Shown: positions 22,887 through 33,951 of the stretch, piece by piece
How positions within the stretch are numbered: position 1 is the first letter of the stretch
Layout: every line of letters begins with the position of its first letter
NCBI GenBank assembly: GCA_019828545.1
Contig: JACVRA010000024.1
Coordinates: forward strand, 310,001-374,000
Direction of reading: 5' to 3'
DNA: 64,000 nucleotides
Source: Paracamarosporium sp. OC-R06-R3
Taxonomy: Eukaryota > Ascomycota > Dothideomycetes > Pleosporales > Didymosphaeriaceae
Translations under genes and position numbers: made by a program
Notes under the pieces: model-generated
Seen by the model: only the letters and a program-made list of their open reading frames with translations
The model's database searches: none
Told to the model about the DNA's origin: nothing

Positions 22887-23456
22887 GAACGACAGGGTTG
22901 TTCCAACTTTTTTTCTTCATGAATATCCAGCAATGATTTGGCGAGGAAATGTCTGGAGCGATGGTAAAAGGAGTCGGGTTCGCAACACTGAGACATCGTA
23001 CGGCGTTTTTGACTGGGCATGGTGCGGTTCGTCTTCTTAGGAGATATTTGGGCGTTAAGCATGTCACATTACGGCGCGGACATGAATTGGATGAAATGCG
23101 TACATTGAGTAGGAAGGAGAGGGTACGTCGCAGTATATGACACAATCTCTCGCAATGGGACATCTTCGATTATGTCATGTACGTAGTTTGCATCTTCAGG
23201 GGGTTTATAGTTGATTGGCAGCCGGATTAATAGCTTGGCTAGAGCTATCGATATAATGCTGATGCTCCATATGTGTAATACCTAGGATACCTCACTACGT
23301 ACCCGATGGGGATATTGTCGATGTTGGTATCTTCCCGAATTCGAGTGACCCGCAAGACTTCCTCTGGATGAGGCCCTCAGCTCAGATCCTGCTAGTAGCG
23401 GTGGAGAGGGAAATATGTCACGTCTTGTAAGCCCTCTACGAGGCATAGTCCACGGA
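22887..23456. other. No supported gene
   Basis: Only overlapping short frames are seen on both strands, none with a motif. Confidence 0.4.
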
Positions 23457-24032
23457 TCATGATCCCTTGGCTGTAGTCGGGGTCCCGTCAGAAAGCCGCC
23501 ACAAGGCATACTCTGCGAATTGTACGGCCGCGTTAGGTACAACGTAAGAGATGAAAAGACGCCACGAGGCAAACTCCTTGAGCCAAACGGATTTTGTTGA
23601 TAAGGGATATTTGCGGGCCGGAACTCTTTCTCCAACAACAAATTCCGTACCACAGCCACCGATATCAACAGCACCCTCCAACCTTGAAGCAGCTTCAACG
23701 CTCTCTTCTTCATATTTAGTCGACCCCGGATCATTTGATGGAGGCGTTGGTAGATGTTTCCTAATCTTAAACCGTCTAGCAGGTTCGTTTGCCGCCGACC
23801 CCGAAACGACGACGCTATCCTCATGCGAAGACGAGGTGGTACTGAAGAGCTCGTAAGAGTGGTAGTAATGGCGATCTTGATCGATGTGCTGATAAGGGTC
23901 TGTAAGGGGATTTCTCTTCGTGGAACTCCCAGGGGGAGAATTCCGTTCTTGGTTTCTTATGGCAGCTTGATGAATCTCTGAATCGAGACTCGGACATTGA
24001 GGCATCGTCATGAGGAATGTAAAGAAGTTCAA
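23457..24032 (-). CDS. Hypothetical ORF, low support
   Basis: A single frame of 191 codons. The N-terminal half is polar and disordered (HQAAIRNQERNSPPG, KHLPTPPSNDPGS). The C-terminal half contains EEESVEAASRLEGAV and ends in an unremarkable segment. Two other long frames overlap it on the same strand, so it may be chance or a fragment of a spliced gene. No function can be given. Confidence 0.25.
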   Translation of the reverse strand: MNFFTFLMTMPQCPSLDSEIHQAAIRNQERNSPPGSSTKRNPLTDPYQHIDQDRHYYHSYELFSTTSSSHEDSVVVSGSAANEPARRFKIRKHLPTPPSNDPGSTKYEEESVEAASRLEGAVDIGGCGTEFVVGERVPARKYPLSTKSVWLKEFASWRLFISYVVPNAAVQFAEYALWRLSDGTPTTAKGS

Positions 24033-24257
24033 AATAGATCATTATTAACGTAGAAAAGATGACGAAGTAAGACATTGGGTATAGAAAAGTGTGCGGCTCC
24101 CGGCGGACATTGAGTCTTCGGTACCACACACACAGTGCATGGAAACCCACACATACCCCCTCAGTAAATACAACCACCCCGCAGCGTGCAATGAACATGA
24201 TTGTCGCACAGCTGAACCCCACATGCGAGCACCAATAAATCGCCTTTTATTGACATC

Positions 24258-24501
24258 CTATCTTTTTGCGACGTCCTGAACCGTATTTGTTAGATTTGAG
24301 GCCGTTTTAGTGACCTTGCCGACCGTCGACCCCACGTTACCAACCTGACTTCCTGCCGTCGACCCTAAACGCCCAGCAGTAGATCCAACGGTCTGGCCCA
24401 GCTTACCTGCTGTTCGGCCGACCTTTCCGATGGTCTTTCCAGCGGCAGACCCTACTTTTCCTAAGCTCTTACCGATATTTGCAAAGGCATCATCGGAGGC
24501 A
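24258..24501 (-). CDS. Exon coding 11-residue amphipathic repeats, parent transcript unresolved
   Basis: From an acceptor (GAATCAG, ending at 24502) an 80-residue frame runs to a TAG at 24258-24260. It has no ATG, and an in-frame stop lies just upstream, so it must be spliced to something. The sequence repeats every 11 residues: GKSLGKVGSAA, GKTIGKVGRTA, GKLGQTVGSTA, GRLGSTAGSQV, GNVGSTVGKVT. Such 11-mers form amphipathic helices in LEA group 3 proteins, perilipins and synuclein. The entry phase is compatible with the donor at the end of the 24979-25469 exon upstream (intron about 477 nt), so it could be an alternative 3' exon of that gene, or belong to a separate gene with an unseen first exon. 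Confidence 0.5.
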
Positions 24502-24857
24502 CTGATTCAATGTTAACAAACAAGAAAACGTAGCGAAGCGTGAGCATGTGAGGTGGGTGTGAAGAAGAAAGGTGGACGTAAGAGGTGTTGAGATCCCAGT
24601 AGCCGAACTAAGAATACGAGATTGCAGCATAAACGTAGTAGTATCTTTTCTTTATTGATTGACTGAATTACCCAGGTGCGGCAAAGCCGCAGCACGAACT
24701 CCAAAACGCTTGAAAAGAGAGCCCAAAGTCGCGCAGCGCCAGAATACAGAAATACAGGTTTGAGCGCCGTGGTGCATCTGGACGTTGCGAAGAGATGCCG
24801 AGATATCGTCCCATTCGTTTACATGGCTCGTACGTGAGTGAGAACACCAATCATGCA

Positions 24858-25469
24858 CTACTCTCTGTTAATTACCAAAAATGAGTGTCATGCCGTTCAA
24901 GCTGGTGGCGGGCAGGCTGGGCCGGATTATGGGTCATAGGCGTGATGAGAAGTGTTAGGGGAAATGATTTCAACTTACAATAACGACAGAGTCAGGTCGC
25001 CCCGGATGGACGCCTTGAGCTCGATTTCGATCTCGAGGTTGGCGTCGAGCTTGAGCTTCAGACCGTCGGTGTCGTCCAGCGCGCTCTTCTGCTTCTCGGC
25101 GGGCATCCTGTACGGCTGGTTGGGATCGGTGCCGCGCATGGGGATCTCGCCTCGCATTGCTCGTGCTTTGGTGACGGGCCCGTCCATCGATGTGCTGTCC
25201 GGGCCAATACGCTCGAACATCTGCATCTGGTTGAGCTCGCCGTTGGCGTCAGCCTCCTCGAGTGCTTCCAGCGACGTCGTCTTCATGTATTTGCCGTCCT
25301 CGATGCCCTTCTGGATGCGTTGTCGTCGGGCACGGCGGGACGAGGACCGTGACCGCGCTGTTTGCTCGCCAGACTCTCGCTTTGCCTGTTTCTTTGCATT
25401 GATGGCCTTCTGCTGCTGCATCGTCGTCCGCTCGTGCGGCTCATTCTCGTAGTTTGAGTCGTCAGCCAT
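24858..25469 (-). CDS. Family member A: protein with C-terminal GDLTLSLL motif and 7-nt last exon
   Basis: Exon 24979-25469 and a 7-nt exon 24858-24864 give 165 residues, starting MADDSNYENEPHERTT and ending LTLSLLE. The body is charged and probably helical (KAINAKKQAKRES, RSSSRRARRQRIQKG). It ends in a strongly patterned stretch of alternating hydrophobic and charged residues: LKLKLDANLEIEIELKA followed by SIRGDLTLSLL. That end is nearly the same as in the neighbouring gene at 26.2-26.9 kb. An alternating pattern suggests a beta strand pair or an assembly tag. Without splicing the frame would stop at the TAA inside the donor GTAAGT; the paralogue has the same arrangement, which supports the 7-nt exon. 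Function unknown. Confidence 0.65.
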
Positions 25470-26169
25470 GGTGGGTAAGGGTCGTTGGTTAGTCGGGTAG
25501 TGGATGTTAAGGCTAGGAGGAAGGGTCGGCACGCGTGAAGAGGTCAGAGGAGACGAGGACTACGAGGAAGTACCATCCAGGTCCAGCCCGCCACCAAAAA
25601 CAAGATTGATGCATGGAGCGACTGGGGGTGGCGCGCACGGGCCTCGGCGGCGTTGGATGACATGGAACGAAAGCATCCCTGCCTGCCCCTCAAAGCCGGA
25701 TCGCGATGGGTACGTCATCGGACAAGACATGGCATGCACAAGCTCCACCGGAGGGTGCTGCGCCCATGTGCCTGCGCTCCGACCGTGCCGACAGCCCCCT
25801 ACCGCGGTACGAAGACGCCTCTGATCTACCTAAATGGGTTCATGGACTTGTGGAAAGTTGACACAAAGGCTGCATTCGTCCGAAACGGGATGCGAGTATG
25901 CGAGTGCGGGGCCGCAGGCCATAGCTTCATGCAGCGCGTAGCTTCACTTTCGCAAGAGCTTGCTTCTGCGCATATTCACGCCATGATACAGAGTCATTGC
26001 AGCAGGTTGGTATTATGGTTACATAGCTTTTCTATGTAAATGCAAACATGGGTAATTACATTGTGAGCGCCGTGTGTTCCAAACGCCTTCAGTACGAACA
26101 AGCAAAAGCTCAGTCATCATCCAATCGTGCAACATACGAAAAGCGAAGACACGTCTTCGTCGTGAATAT
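25470..26169. other. Intergenic region between the two related genes
   Basis: It holds the promoter of member A and the 3' side of member B. The plus-strand frames here (for example 25653-26039) have no motif and are probably chance. Confidence 0.45.
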
Positions 26170-26926
26170 TTAGTTGCTGCTTCAATTCAGCGATACTATC
26201 CTTAAAGAAGTGCTAGGAGACTTACAGCAAACCAAGCGTGAGGTCACCGTGGATCTTCGCCTTGAGCTGGATTTCAATGTCGAGGTTGAGCTCCAATCGC
26301 AACCGGAGCTGCTCGCCCTTGCCGTCGCCATCCTCTTCGCCGCCGCCGCCAGTCAAGCCTCCGAGAGCCTGGCCGGCCGTGTTGCCGACCTGGTTGACAG
26401 CGTTGCCAGCCGTGTTCTGCACCATGTCGGTCGCGCCACCAACGAGTTCGCCTCCAGGGACGTTCTCGCTGATGTCGCCGAGCGGGCCGCCCTTGCCGCC
26501 CTGCTGCTTCTTCTGGCGCTGGCGGTTGCGACGGCCACCGGAAGCAGACACGTCGGAGCGAGTAACAGACTCAGAGTCGGAATCAGCTCCTCGGCGCCCG
26601 CGACCGCGAGACTGGCGACGTCTTGATTGAGACTTCTGCGGCTGGGGTTCCGGCTCGGAGTCGTCACCATCGGCGTTGGTGGTGGTTTGTTTTCGTCCTG
26701 CGTCCTCTTGCTCAGCCTCTCCTTCAGCGTCACTATCGGGGGCGGGAGTGGCTTCAGGAGTGGGCTGTTGCTGCTGAGGCTTCTTGTTGCCCAACTTCTT
26801 CGGTGCCTTTTTCTCGGTTTTCTTACTGCTGCTTTCTGCCTGGCCAGATCCTCCCAGCGATGCGTTGGCATTGGCCTGTCCGTCTCCAGAGATGGAGTTC
26901 TTGGTCTCTTCGACTGTGTCCGCCAT
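26170..26926 (-). CDS. Family member B: charged protein with 11-mer repeats and C-terminal GDLTLGLL motif
   Basis: Exon 26226-26926 plus a 7-nt exon 26170-26176 give 235 residues, ending LTLGLLN. Residues 1-125 are disordered and very charged, with an Arg/Gly/Gln-rich patch (RRRQSRGRGRRG, RRNRQRQKKQQGG). A run of 11-residue units follows (GELVGGATDMV, QNTAGNAVNQV, GNTAGQALGGL), then a Gly/Glu linker. The terminal block LRLRLELNLDIEIQLKA ending KIHGDLTLGLL is shared with member A. Donor GTAAGT overlaps the apparent stop, and the acceptor GAAGCAG is preceded by GCTGAAT. Both members start MAD. Function unknown; membrane or lipid-droplet surface binding through the 11-mers is an inference. Confidence 0.7.
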
Positions 26927-27725
26927 GGTGATGTGTGTGGTTCAGTTGGTAAGCAATGCGGTAAATCGAGTGTGGATGTAGTAGTAGTGCGATGGAAATA
27001 AGGTCGGATGCACGAGCGGCGCAAACTGTTAAGAGAAAAGTCGCTGAGAACAGGAACCGGTTTGAATGGGATGTACATCGCACCCATGCTCACACGAGCC
27101 ACTTTTGTATGCACTCTGACGCAACGAGTGGCACGCTCAGTCCCCCCGCCAATCCTGCGAGGCGTCCCCGAAACCTGCCCTCATCCCTGCACGCGTTGAT
27201 GTGTCGGAACGGGATGGCGGGGGCTCGGGATCATGCCATCCCTTCCCGGTCCACTTGCCGCGCTTTCAGGTTTCGCGGGGGCTTTCGTCAACGTCTCCCG
27301 CTGTCGGTGCTAGCCGTTCTGACAGCGGCGCGCAAACGCTTAGCATGATATCAGACGTCCAGACCCGGGGAGAACATGGCCAGCTTTTCCGCTTGTCGAC
27401 GCCACCGATCTTCATAGACTGATCGCGATGACCGGGTGGGTGGCTGGAGATCGTTGCCTCGACGGCTCGCGCATTCCAGCTTTGATCGGTAGCACAATCA
27501 CGTGCGTGATGCTGCAAACATACAAAACTTCTGACGTGAATATTGTGAATGCAGAGTTAACGTGGTTGGGCGAGAGGTAGTGAGCGTTGAATGTAAAATC
27601 GTCATACTCATGTAGTTGTTTGTTCGGAGCAATGTCACTGCCCGCTCCGAACAAAGGCATCCTTCTCTTCGGGACCGAAGCTTCGCATGCCACTTCCCAG
27701 TAGTCTTTGACGATCAACGGGCAGC
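26927..27725. other. Divergent promoter region, member B / DUF2470 gene
   Basis: No gene was found. The two flanking genes start away from each other, so this roughly 800 bp must contain both promoters. Confidence 0.45.
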
Positions 27726-28459
27726 ATGGCAACCCCCGAAGCTCAAGACGCTGCGATCAAAGAGCGCATCGTCAAGCATATGAATGCCGACCATGCCGAC
27801 TCGGTATGCTGCTCGGCTTGCATCAATGGTAGCATCGCTAAACTGTGCAGGTCCGTCGATATCTCGAAGCCTTTGGGCAAAAGTCCTTCTACCAGGTCCG
27901 CGATGCCCGCTTGACCGACGTCACCTTGAACGAGATGAAGTTTAGCTGCGGCGGGCAGCAAGTCATCATTCCTTTCGATCCACCTATGAAGAGTCTTCGA
28001 GAGGCACGCGAGCGCCTCGTTCAACTGGACAAAGACGCCCTCGAAGCCTTGGGTCGCAGCGACATCCCAATTACCAAGTTCATCCCGGCATGGGCCCCAG
28101 GTCTACATTTCGTCCACTTGCTCAATTTCACACAATGCCTACTTACCTATACCGTCTTCTCTCGTCCGGCAAACTTCAGACCTGGTTCATTTGTACATGA
28201 CAATCTAACATCCTACGTTCCTGGCTTCAGCGAGTTCTGCTTGGCAATCCAGCCTTATCTGCTGGGAATCATGGTGAGCATCCATGCGCTCGAGACAGTC
28301 TTCATGGCGAGCAAACTGAATAGGCACGGCCTTAAGCCCTTGGACCGTATTTGGTGGGCTTGGACAGGAACCTGCTTCGTTGAGGGCAGGACGAGCTTCA
28401 TGAGAGTGAACGGGATTATTGACGAGAAGATGAAGGAGAGGGAGGCAAAAAAGCATTGA
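27726..28459 (+). CDS. DUF2470-domain integral membrane protein
   Basis: Exons 27726-27803 and 27851-28459 give 228 residues. The DUF2470 signature lies at residues 14-30 (IVKHMNADHADSVRRYL); in related bacterial and plastid proteins this domain takes part in haem or FMN handling. The domain runs to about residue 95. The C-terminal half has two or three hydrophobic segments (HFVHLLNFTQCLLTYTVF, FCLAIQPYLLGIMVSIHAL) and a basic end (KMKEREAKKH). A soluble N-terminal domain tethered to a membrane is the likely shape. The ATG is the only one ahead of the domain. It precedes ARG8 on the same strand by 265 bp; no functional link is known. Confidence 0.85.
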
Positions 28460-28724
28460 GCTTTCCAACAGCATGAGACCCCTTGATACTCCGACTCAGA
28501 TAGTCTGGCAACGAGCGCCTTTTTCTTGTTGTGCTCCATACACCATGCTGGCGTTTGGAGCGCAAGGTGTGACGTGTCTCCGAATTCGGCAAAGCGCAAT
28601 CGATAAGGTCGAATTTCGGCGTGGAGTCGGAGTCACATCAAATCTTAGGACCTTTCGACTGCATGATACCCCAAGCATAAATTTGCGCATTTTTCTCTTT
28701 GTGTTGTACTTGTACATACGTGCG

Positions 28725-30285
28725 ATGGCCTTGCGACTCTCTTCCCAGCGTTTTGCTACGGCATTGCGCGCGTCGCGTGCCAATTGCTGCTTCACACGAT
28801 ACGCTTCTACAGCTGCTGCCCTGAAGGGCTCAAGCCTACCACAAGATGCAAAGGACTCTATAGCTGTATGATTGCTCCATTCATTGACTTTTGGTCCCCC
28901 GTTCTGAACTGTTCATAGCGAGAAGCGTCTCTTCCCACACCGGACCCTCCATCCACGTCCAAGACTGCCGGGCTCGTCAACCAACAGCTTCCGTACATGG
29001 TCCCAACCTATGTGCGCCCACCTCCTATGTTCGAAAAGGGCGAAGGATGCTATCTGTACGATGTTGAGAACCGAAAATACCTTGATTTCACATCTGGAAT
29101 TGCTGTCAATGCATTGGGACATTGCGACGAAGGCGTTGCTCAAGCAATCGCTGAGCAGGTACAAAACATGGGCACGAGGAGTCATACAGGATGCTAACGG
29201 GAGTTGATTAGGCACAAACCCTCATGCACACCTCGAATCTATACCATAACCCCCTCACCGGTCTGCTGTCGAAGCAGCTTATCCAGCTCACCCACGCTAC
29301 GGGCGGTTTTGCGTCGGCTACGCGCACCTTCATCTGCAACAGCGGATCCGAGGCCAATGAGGCTGCCATAAAGTTTGCGCGCAAAGTTGGAAAGGAGATC
29401 TCACCGGATAAGGACAAATACGACATCGTGTCTTTTCACGGCTCTTTCCACGGCCGAACTATGGGATCCTTGAGTGCGACCCCGAATCCGAAATACCAAA
29501 AACCATTCTCTCCTATGGTTCCTGGCTTCAGATATGGCACATTCAACGATGTGGACGCCGTAAATGATCTGGTTACTGAGGGAACTTGTGGAGTTATTAT
29601 TGAACCCATCCAAGGTGAGGGTGGCGTTAACGTTGCGACTCCCGAGTTCCTGATTGCGTTGCGCAAGCGCTGCACTGAGGTCGGCGCCGTGCTCATCTAC
29701 GATGAGATCCAGTGCGGTCTAGGAAGGACAGGTACATTCTGGGCTCACGCTGGGTATCCGAAAGAATGCCACCCCGATATCGTTACTACGGCCAAGGCTT
29801 TGGGTAATGGGTTCCCTATCGGAGCAACCATTATAAATGACTTTGTATGCGACCACATCAAGACGGGCGACCACGGTACGACTTTCGGGGGTAACCCTCT
29901 TGGCTGCCGCGTAGCTTCCTACATTCTGTCTCGCCTCTCTTCTCCGGAGATCTTGGATTCTATACCTGCAAAGTCAGCAGCTTTCAAGAAGCATTTCGAT
30001 GCATTGCGTGAGCGGTTCCCTGGCCGCATCAACGAGGTCAGGGGACAAGGTCTAATCCTCGGATTGCAGCTTGATGAGGACCCTACTCCAATCGTGACTG
30101 CAGCGAGGGAACGAGGTCTCCTTATTATCACCTGCGGTACGAACACACTGAGGTTTGTTCCACCGCTTGTCATCACCGAAGCAGAGATTGACGCGGGCAT
30201 GGCCATCGTGGCCGACGCAATGGAGAGCGTCTGGAGTAATGGCGAACAAGTACCGGGTACTCCTGGGCAACAGGAGATGCGATGA
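28725..30285 (+). CDS. ARG8: Acetylornithine aminotransferase, mitochondrial (ARG8)
   Basis: Exons 28725-28865, 28919-29158 and 29212-30285 give 484 residues. The enzyme transfers the amino group of glutamate to N-acetylglutamate semialdehyde to make N-acetylornithine, using pyridoxal phosphate, in the mitochondrial arginine pathway. The first 35 residues are rich in Ala, Arg and Ser without acids, a targeting peptide. Class III aminotransferase marks are present: NSGSEANEAAIKFAR (phosphate cup), DEIQCGLGRTG (the Asp that holds the pyridine nitrogen) and the cofactor lysine in TTAKALGNGFPIG at about residue 322. TTFGGNPL follows. Length agrees with fungal orthologues. Ornithine aminotransferase is the nearest alternative; the targeting peptide and the FICNSGSEAN/TFGGNPLG wording favour ARG8. 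Confidence 0.93.
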
Positions 30286-31416
30286 TGTGTGAATTGCTCG
30301 CTTTTTGCATAGTTCAGCACGGCGTTGTGGGTCTGGTATGTTGCTTGTGGATATGGTGTATATAAAAGTTGCATGACATGAACAGGAGAATCGATTCTGT
30401 TCACGGAGATTGAATTTCGGTTCGCCGCGCCCCTATTCACCGAAATTATTGTTCACAGTTTCCCACTACGTATCGAATTCCTATTCTGTCTTCAACATCG
30501 CGTATCTAAGAAAACGCCCTGAATTAGTGTCCGCAAAACAGCTCGGTATCCGGCAGTGAGCGCCCTTTCCCATTCATGGTTCGGGCCCAAGATGTCCAAC
30601 GGTCTGAACCACATTAGCTTTGATGATGTAGCTAATAGAAGACCGACAGCTGCGCCAATCTGGGTCCCGTTTCCTCCAGCTGAATAAACGACGTTTGTGT
30701 GTTTCAACGCCAGGGATGTGTGCCGCTTATCGTAATGGCCCCCATGTTCCCAGGTAGGGGGCTCGCTCAACAGCGCCTCACGCAGCCGTTCTGTGAAACA
30801 GCTAAGCAGTTTGAAACGAAAGTGACCTCATCTTATCGTTCTTTTCTTTTCTTTTTTGATGGTCTTGCGGCGTTGCCGATAGGAATGAGATGACATTAAG
30901 TGTGGGTACGTGCGTCCCTCTCGTCCTGTGCTTTGAATAAGGCGTTCGAGATATCGTTCTGATCCAGTTCTCCAAATCATCAAAACACATATCGACCTCA
31001 TGGCTCCGTTGTAACGTCACCACTCGGCGCCTATTTGGCTAATTATTGGACGGTGACCGCCCTAATGGCCCAAGGATCGCGAGTAGTTTTTCAAATTCTC
31101 ACAAAGAGAAGAACCCTTGCAAGAGGAATCGGTTAGACACTTGTTCAGGGGTGTTAGGCTTGGGTCATACGGTACGTAATCCTCGTGTACGACACGCGAG
31201 TCAGACTGCAGCATGCCATACAAGGGACATGGATGTCGGTACATGGATTGGTTTTATCTTCAGTCACACAATGGGGCGAAGAGAACGCAGTTGAGCCGCC
31301 TTTCCAGCCGTTGAGCGGCTGGACATTTCTCGCCAAATTTACATGTCATCCTTAATAGATGCTGATATCATGAAGCCTCTTTTCCTCGAGCTAGGTTTGT
31401 TGGAAGTCAGGACATT
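30286..31416. other. Intergenic region with a possible gene relic on the minus strand
   Basis: A minus-strand frame from about 30835 down to a TGA at 30492 is protein-like (HTNVVYSAGGNGTQIGAAVG, then GPNHEWERALTAGYRAVL) but has no ATG and no credible upstream exon. It looks like the remaining 3' part of a lost gene, or one exon of a gene that I cannot complete. I see nothing in the rest. Confidence 0.35.
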
Positions 31417-32703
31417 ATGCGATTCGGCATTCTGACGACTTCGAGTTTTGTCGCCCTTGTAGTTGCTGCACCTGTAGCGTTCAATGCAGACAGGATGGAT
31501 ATTCTTTCGCGCGAGGTGGGAACATGGTATTTTGAACTTACATACCAGTCGAAAGACATCAACTTCGGCGATTGGATAACACTCTTCACGTTATGCCTTG
31601 CACCTGTCGTTGCCCACCTCATAGCCGGTGTGCCCGAGGCCAGTATGTGAATGTCTTTTTCTGAAGTGCCACTTCTGATTTCTCCAGTCGTCCTATCTGG
31701 CAATCCACCTCACTGGACCGACAGAGTTTGCCATTACAATCCGACATCAATCCTCTGGCGCTACTTCGTCATTCTCGACCGTCGCGCACGCTGCCGAAAG
31801 TGGACTGCAGAAGACATGGCCGCCTCGAATGCTCACTTTTGGACGGGATCGTCCTGGGACAGTGGAGAAGATATCATGATTCGTAGTCGTCTATGGCTTG
31901 TACACAAGCCATCATCGTGAGTTGTCGCATTATAGACACGCTACGAGTGCCATACACTGACTTGAAACTCTAGTACCCATGTCGACTTCCTATCCTACTC
32001 TGCAATCCAAACACTCATAGTCACACTCCAAGGCACTCAGTCCTTCTATTATATCATCGCCTCCATCGCCATCGGGACGACGGAGATGGTATACGAAACC
32101 CGATTGAGCTTAGCCAACATGCTGCAGCCCTTCGCCCTCTTCGGTTTACTAAGATTGCCCGCCGCGCTCTGGCTGTCACAAATCCACGCGTATCGTTACA
32201 TTGAAGGGGGAGAATTGATGATGGCCGAGTCAGACTGCGATGACGGGGCTAAAGACTCCAATACCGAAATTTGCATCAGCACTACCGACTATTTACATCC
32301 TACCCACGGACTCGTTGGCCTCACAACACGCATTCTATTCCTCGTCCCGCTTATTGCCCTCACAGGATACACAATGTATTGGATGTTTCCTGAGGAGTTT
32401 GGGTACGGGCCCCTGTGGATTTCTGTAGCGTACTTTGCGCACCTACTTTTCTTCTCTGCGTTCCTCACTGTCACGTTGTTCATCTTTGTAGTGTATTTTG
32501 TGCGCGGCAAGTCGACTACGACTGTTATTCCTTGCTATGATACACTCTGGTATAAGATATACACGGGCTTGTTATTCGCGGGCATGGTGGTGCTGATGGT
32601 GCTTGCAGCGGTGGGGACGAGGAAGTCCAGGTGTGGTACGTGGACGATGGTGTTGAATTGGGAGCGTGAGCCATGTCCTTGGACCGGAAGCTCTGCGGAC
32701 TAG
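31417..32703 (+). CDS. Multi-pass membrane protein, function unknown
   Basis: Exons 31417-31642, 31688-31916 and 31974-32703 give 394 residues. The N-terminus looks like a signal peptide or first membrane helix (TTSSFVALVVAAPVAF). Further hydrophobic segments follow: WITLFTLCLAPVVAHLIAG, TLIVTLQGTQSFYYIIASIA, LTTRILFLVPLIALTGYTM, AYFAHLLFFSAFLTVTLFIF and LLFAGMVVLMVLAAVG. A loop with ASNAHFWTGSSWDSGEDIM precedes the second half; this wording recurs in uncharacterised dothideomycete membrane proteins as I remember them. No transporter signature is visible. The introns are 45 and 57 nt, both canonical. Confidence 0.8.
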
Positions 32704-32838
32704 CAGAGTGGTCGTTGAAAAGTGGTTGGACGGTGGTTTCGAAATAAGGAGCGATAGTTGGAACAGAGGGACACTCAAAAATCAAATTTACTCAACTGCT
32801 GTCTTCAATCCCCCGACGTCACCCTCTTCTAACTATTC

Positions 32839-33951
32839 TCATGACGAATCTTCGTCAGCATCCCCACTCAATATGAAAGCCTCTGACTGAATAGCCCGTA
32901 ACACCTCATATTCATCAGCTTCACGCGGCTTGTGAAGTGTACATTCCAACCCATCATCAAAATACCCCATTTCTCTGTCAAAAAGATCCAATTGAGCCAG
33001 TTCCACATCCTCTTCCCATACTCTCCCTTGTTGATTTTCCAATCGCTCAAACCATCCCACTACTTTCTTTCTGCCCCAGGATACCGCTATGCGATCGAGG
33101 CGCCCGAAAACGTCATTGGGTGAGTCGAACTGTTCGTCGTTTAGAGACTCAATAGCGCGATCTTCCATGCCCAAGATGATGAGTACGCATGTTCTATCCG
33201 CAAGATGACTATAATATATCTGGGACCCTAGGGAACAAAAATCTTCGTTGAGGTGCCGTTCAAGGGCATACGCTGTGTTCTGACTCGCAGCTGTGCAGAG
33301 TCTTTTCAGGATTTCTTTCCGGGGAAGAGAGGGTGGTGGGGTTAGGGAGAGAGCGTACGCTGCGCAGGAGAGGATTCGCTTGGGTAGGGGAGAGTCGAGC
33401 TGGCGGTTGTAGAGTGAGAGTGTGGAATTGTAGAGCGCGGAGGCGAAGAGAGTACGGCGGTGGGGAATGGAGGGGCTAGAGGAGGGGAGGCAGTGGCCAA
33501 TGAGAGTGCGTGGGAGGTTAGGGTATGTTATATTGTTGTGAAGGGAGAGGAGGATTTCTTTTGCCCAGATGCCTGATGGTGTGTCAGGAATTTGAATCCA
33601 TTTGAAACAAGTTTGCTCACTGTTTACGAGACGGAGCTCGAGTATCGTGGAAAGGTTCCAGCATGTTCTCCGCGGATGCGCGAGGTAGAGAAGCACCAGC
33701 TGCTCTATTACTAGGGCAAGTAGTTCGGCGGGGAGGTTTTTCAATGGGAAGATTTCCTCTTTGGCAACAATATTGTGGCTTTGCTCGTTTCCGCACAGTT
33801 CTATCTCTCCAGGCTCACATACATATTCCTTTTCATCAGACTCGAGTGTTGTGCTGCGGAACCCGGCGCTCTGACAGTTGACCAAGGGCAGCCGGCGAAA
33901 ATGAAGGCGAAGATAGTGCAAGAACATAATTCTCTGTGAGTGCATTGTCAT
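32839..33951 (-). CDS. F-box-like protein
   Basis: A single frame of 370 codons. An F-box-type segment lies at about residues 68-115: FPLKNLPAELLALVIEQL, then an LELRLVN end after a longer insertion. F-box proteins bridge substrates to the SCF ubiquitin ligase through Skp1; here the substrate-binding part (residues 150-370) shows no WD or leucine-rich repeats. The C-terminus is acidic (GDADEDSS). The start could also be one of two later ATGs within the first nine codons. The match to the F-box is partial, so the call is tentative. Confidence 0.65.
   Translation of the reverse strand: MTMHSQRIMFLHYLRLHFRRLPLVNCQSAGFRSTTLESDEKEYVCEPGEIELCGNEQSHNIVAKEEIFPLKNLPAELLALVIEQLVLLYLAHPRRTCWNLSTILELRLVNSEQTCFKWIQIPDTPSGIWAKEILLSLHNNITYPNLPRTLIGHCLPSSSPSIPHRRTLFASALYNSTLSLYNRQLDSPLPKRILSCAAYALSLTPPPSLPRKEILKRLCTAASQNTAYALERHLNEDFCSLGSQIYYSHLADRTCVLIILGMEDRAIESLNDEQFDSPNDVFGRLDRIAVSWGRKKVVGWFERLENQQGRVWEEDVELAQLDLFDREMGYFDDGLECTLHKPREADEYEVLRAIQSEAFILSGDADEDSS

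Noticed and set aside
24513..24858. Minus-strand frames of 60-68 codons as first exon of the 11-mer repeat exon
   Set aside because: No donor in a suitable phase with a protein-like lead could be found, so the link was not claimed.
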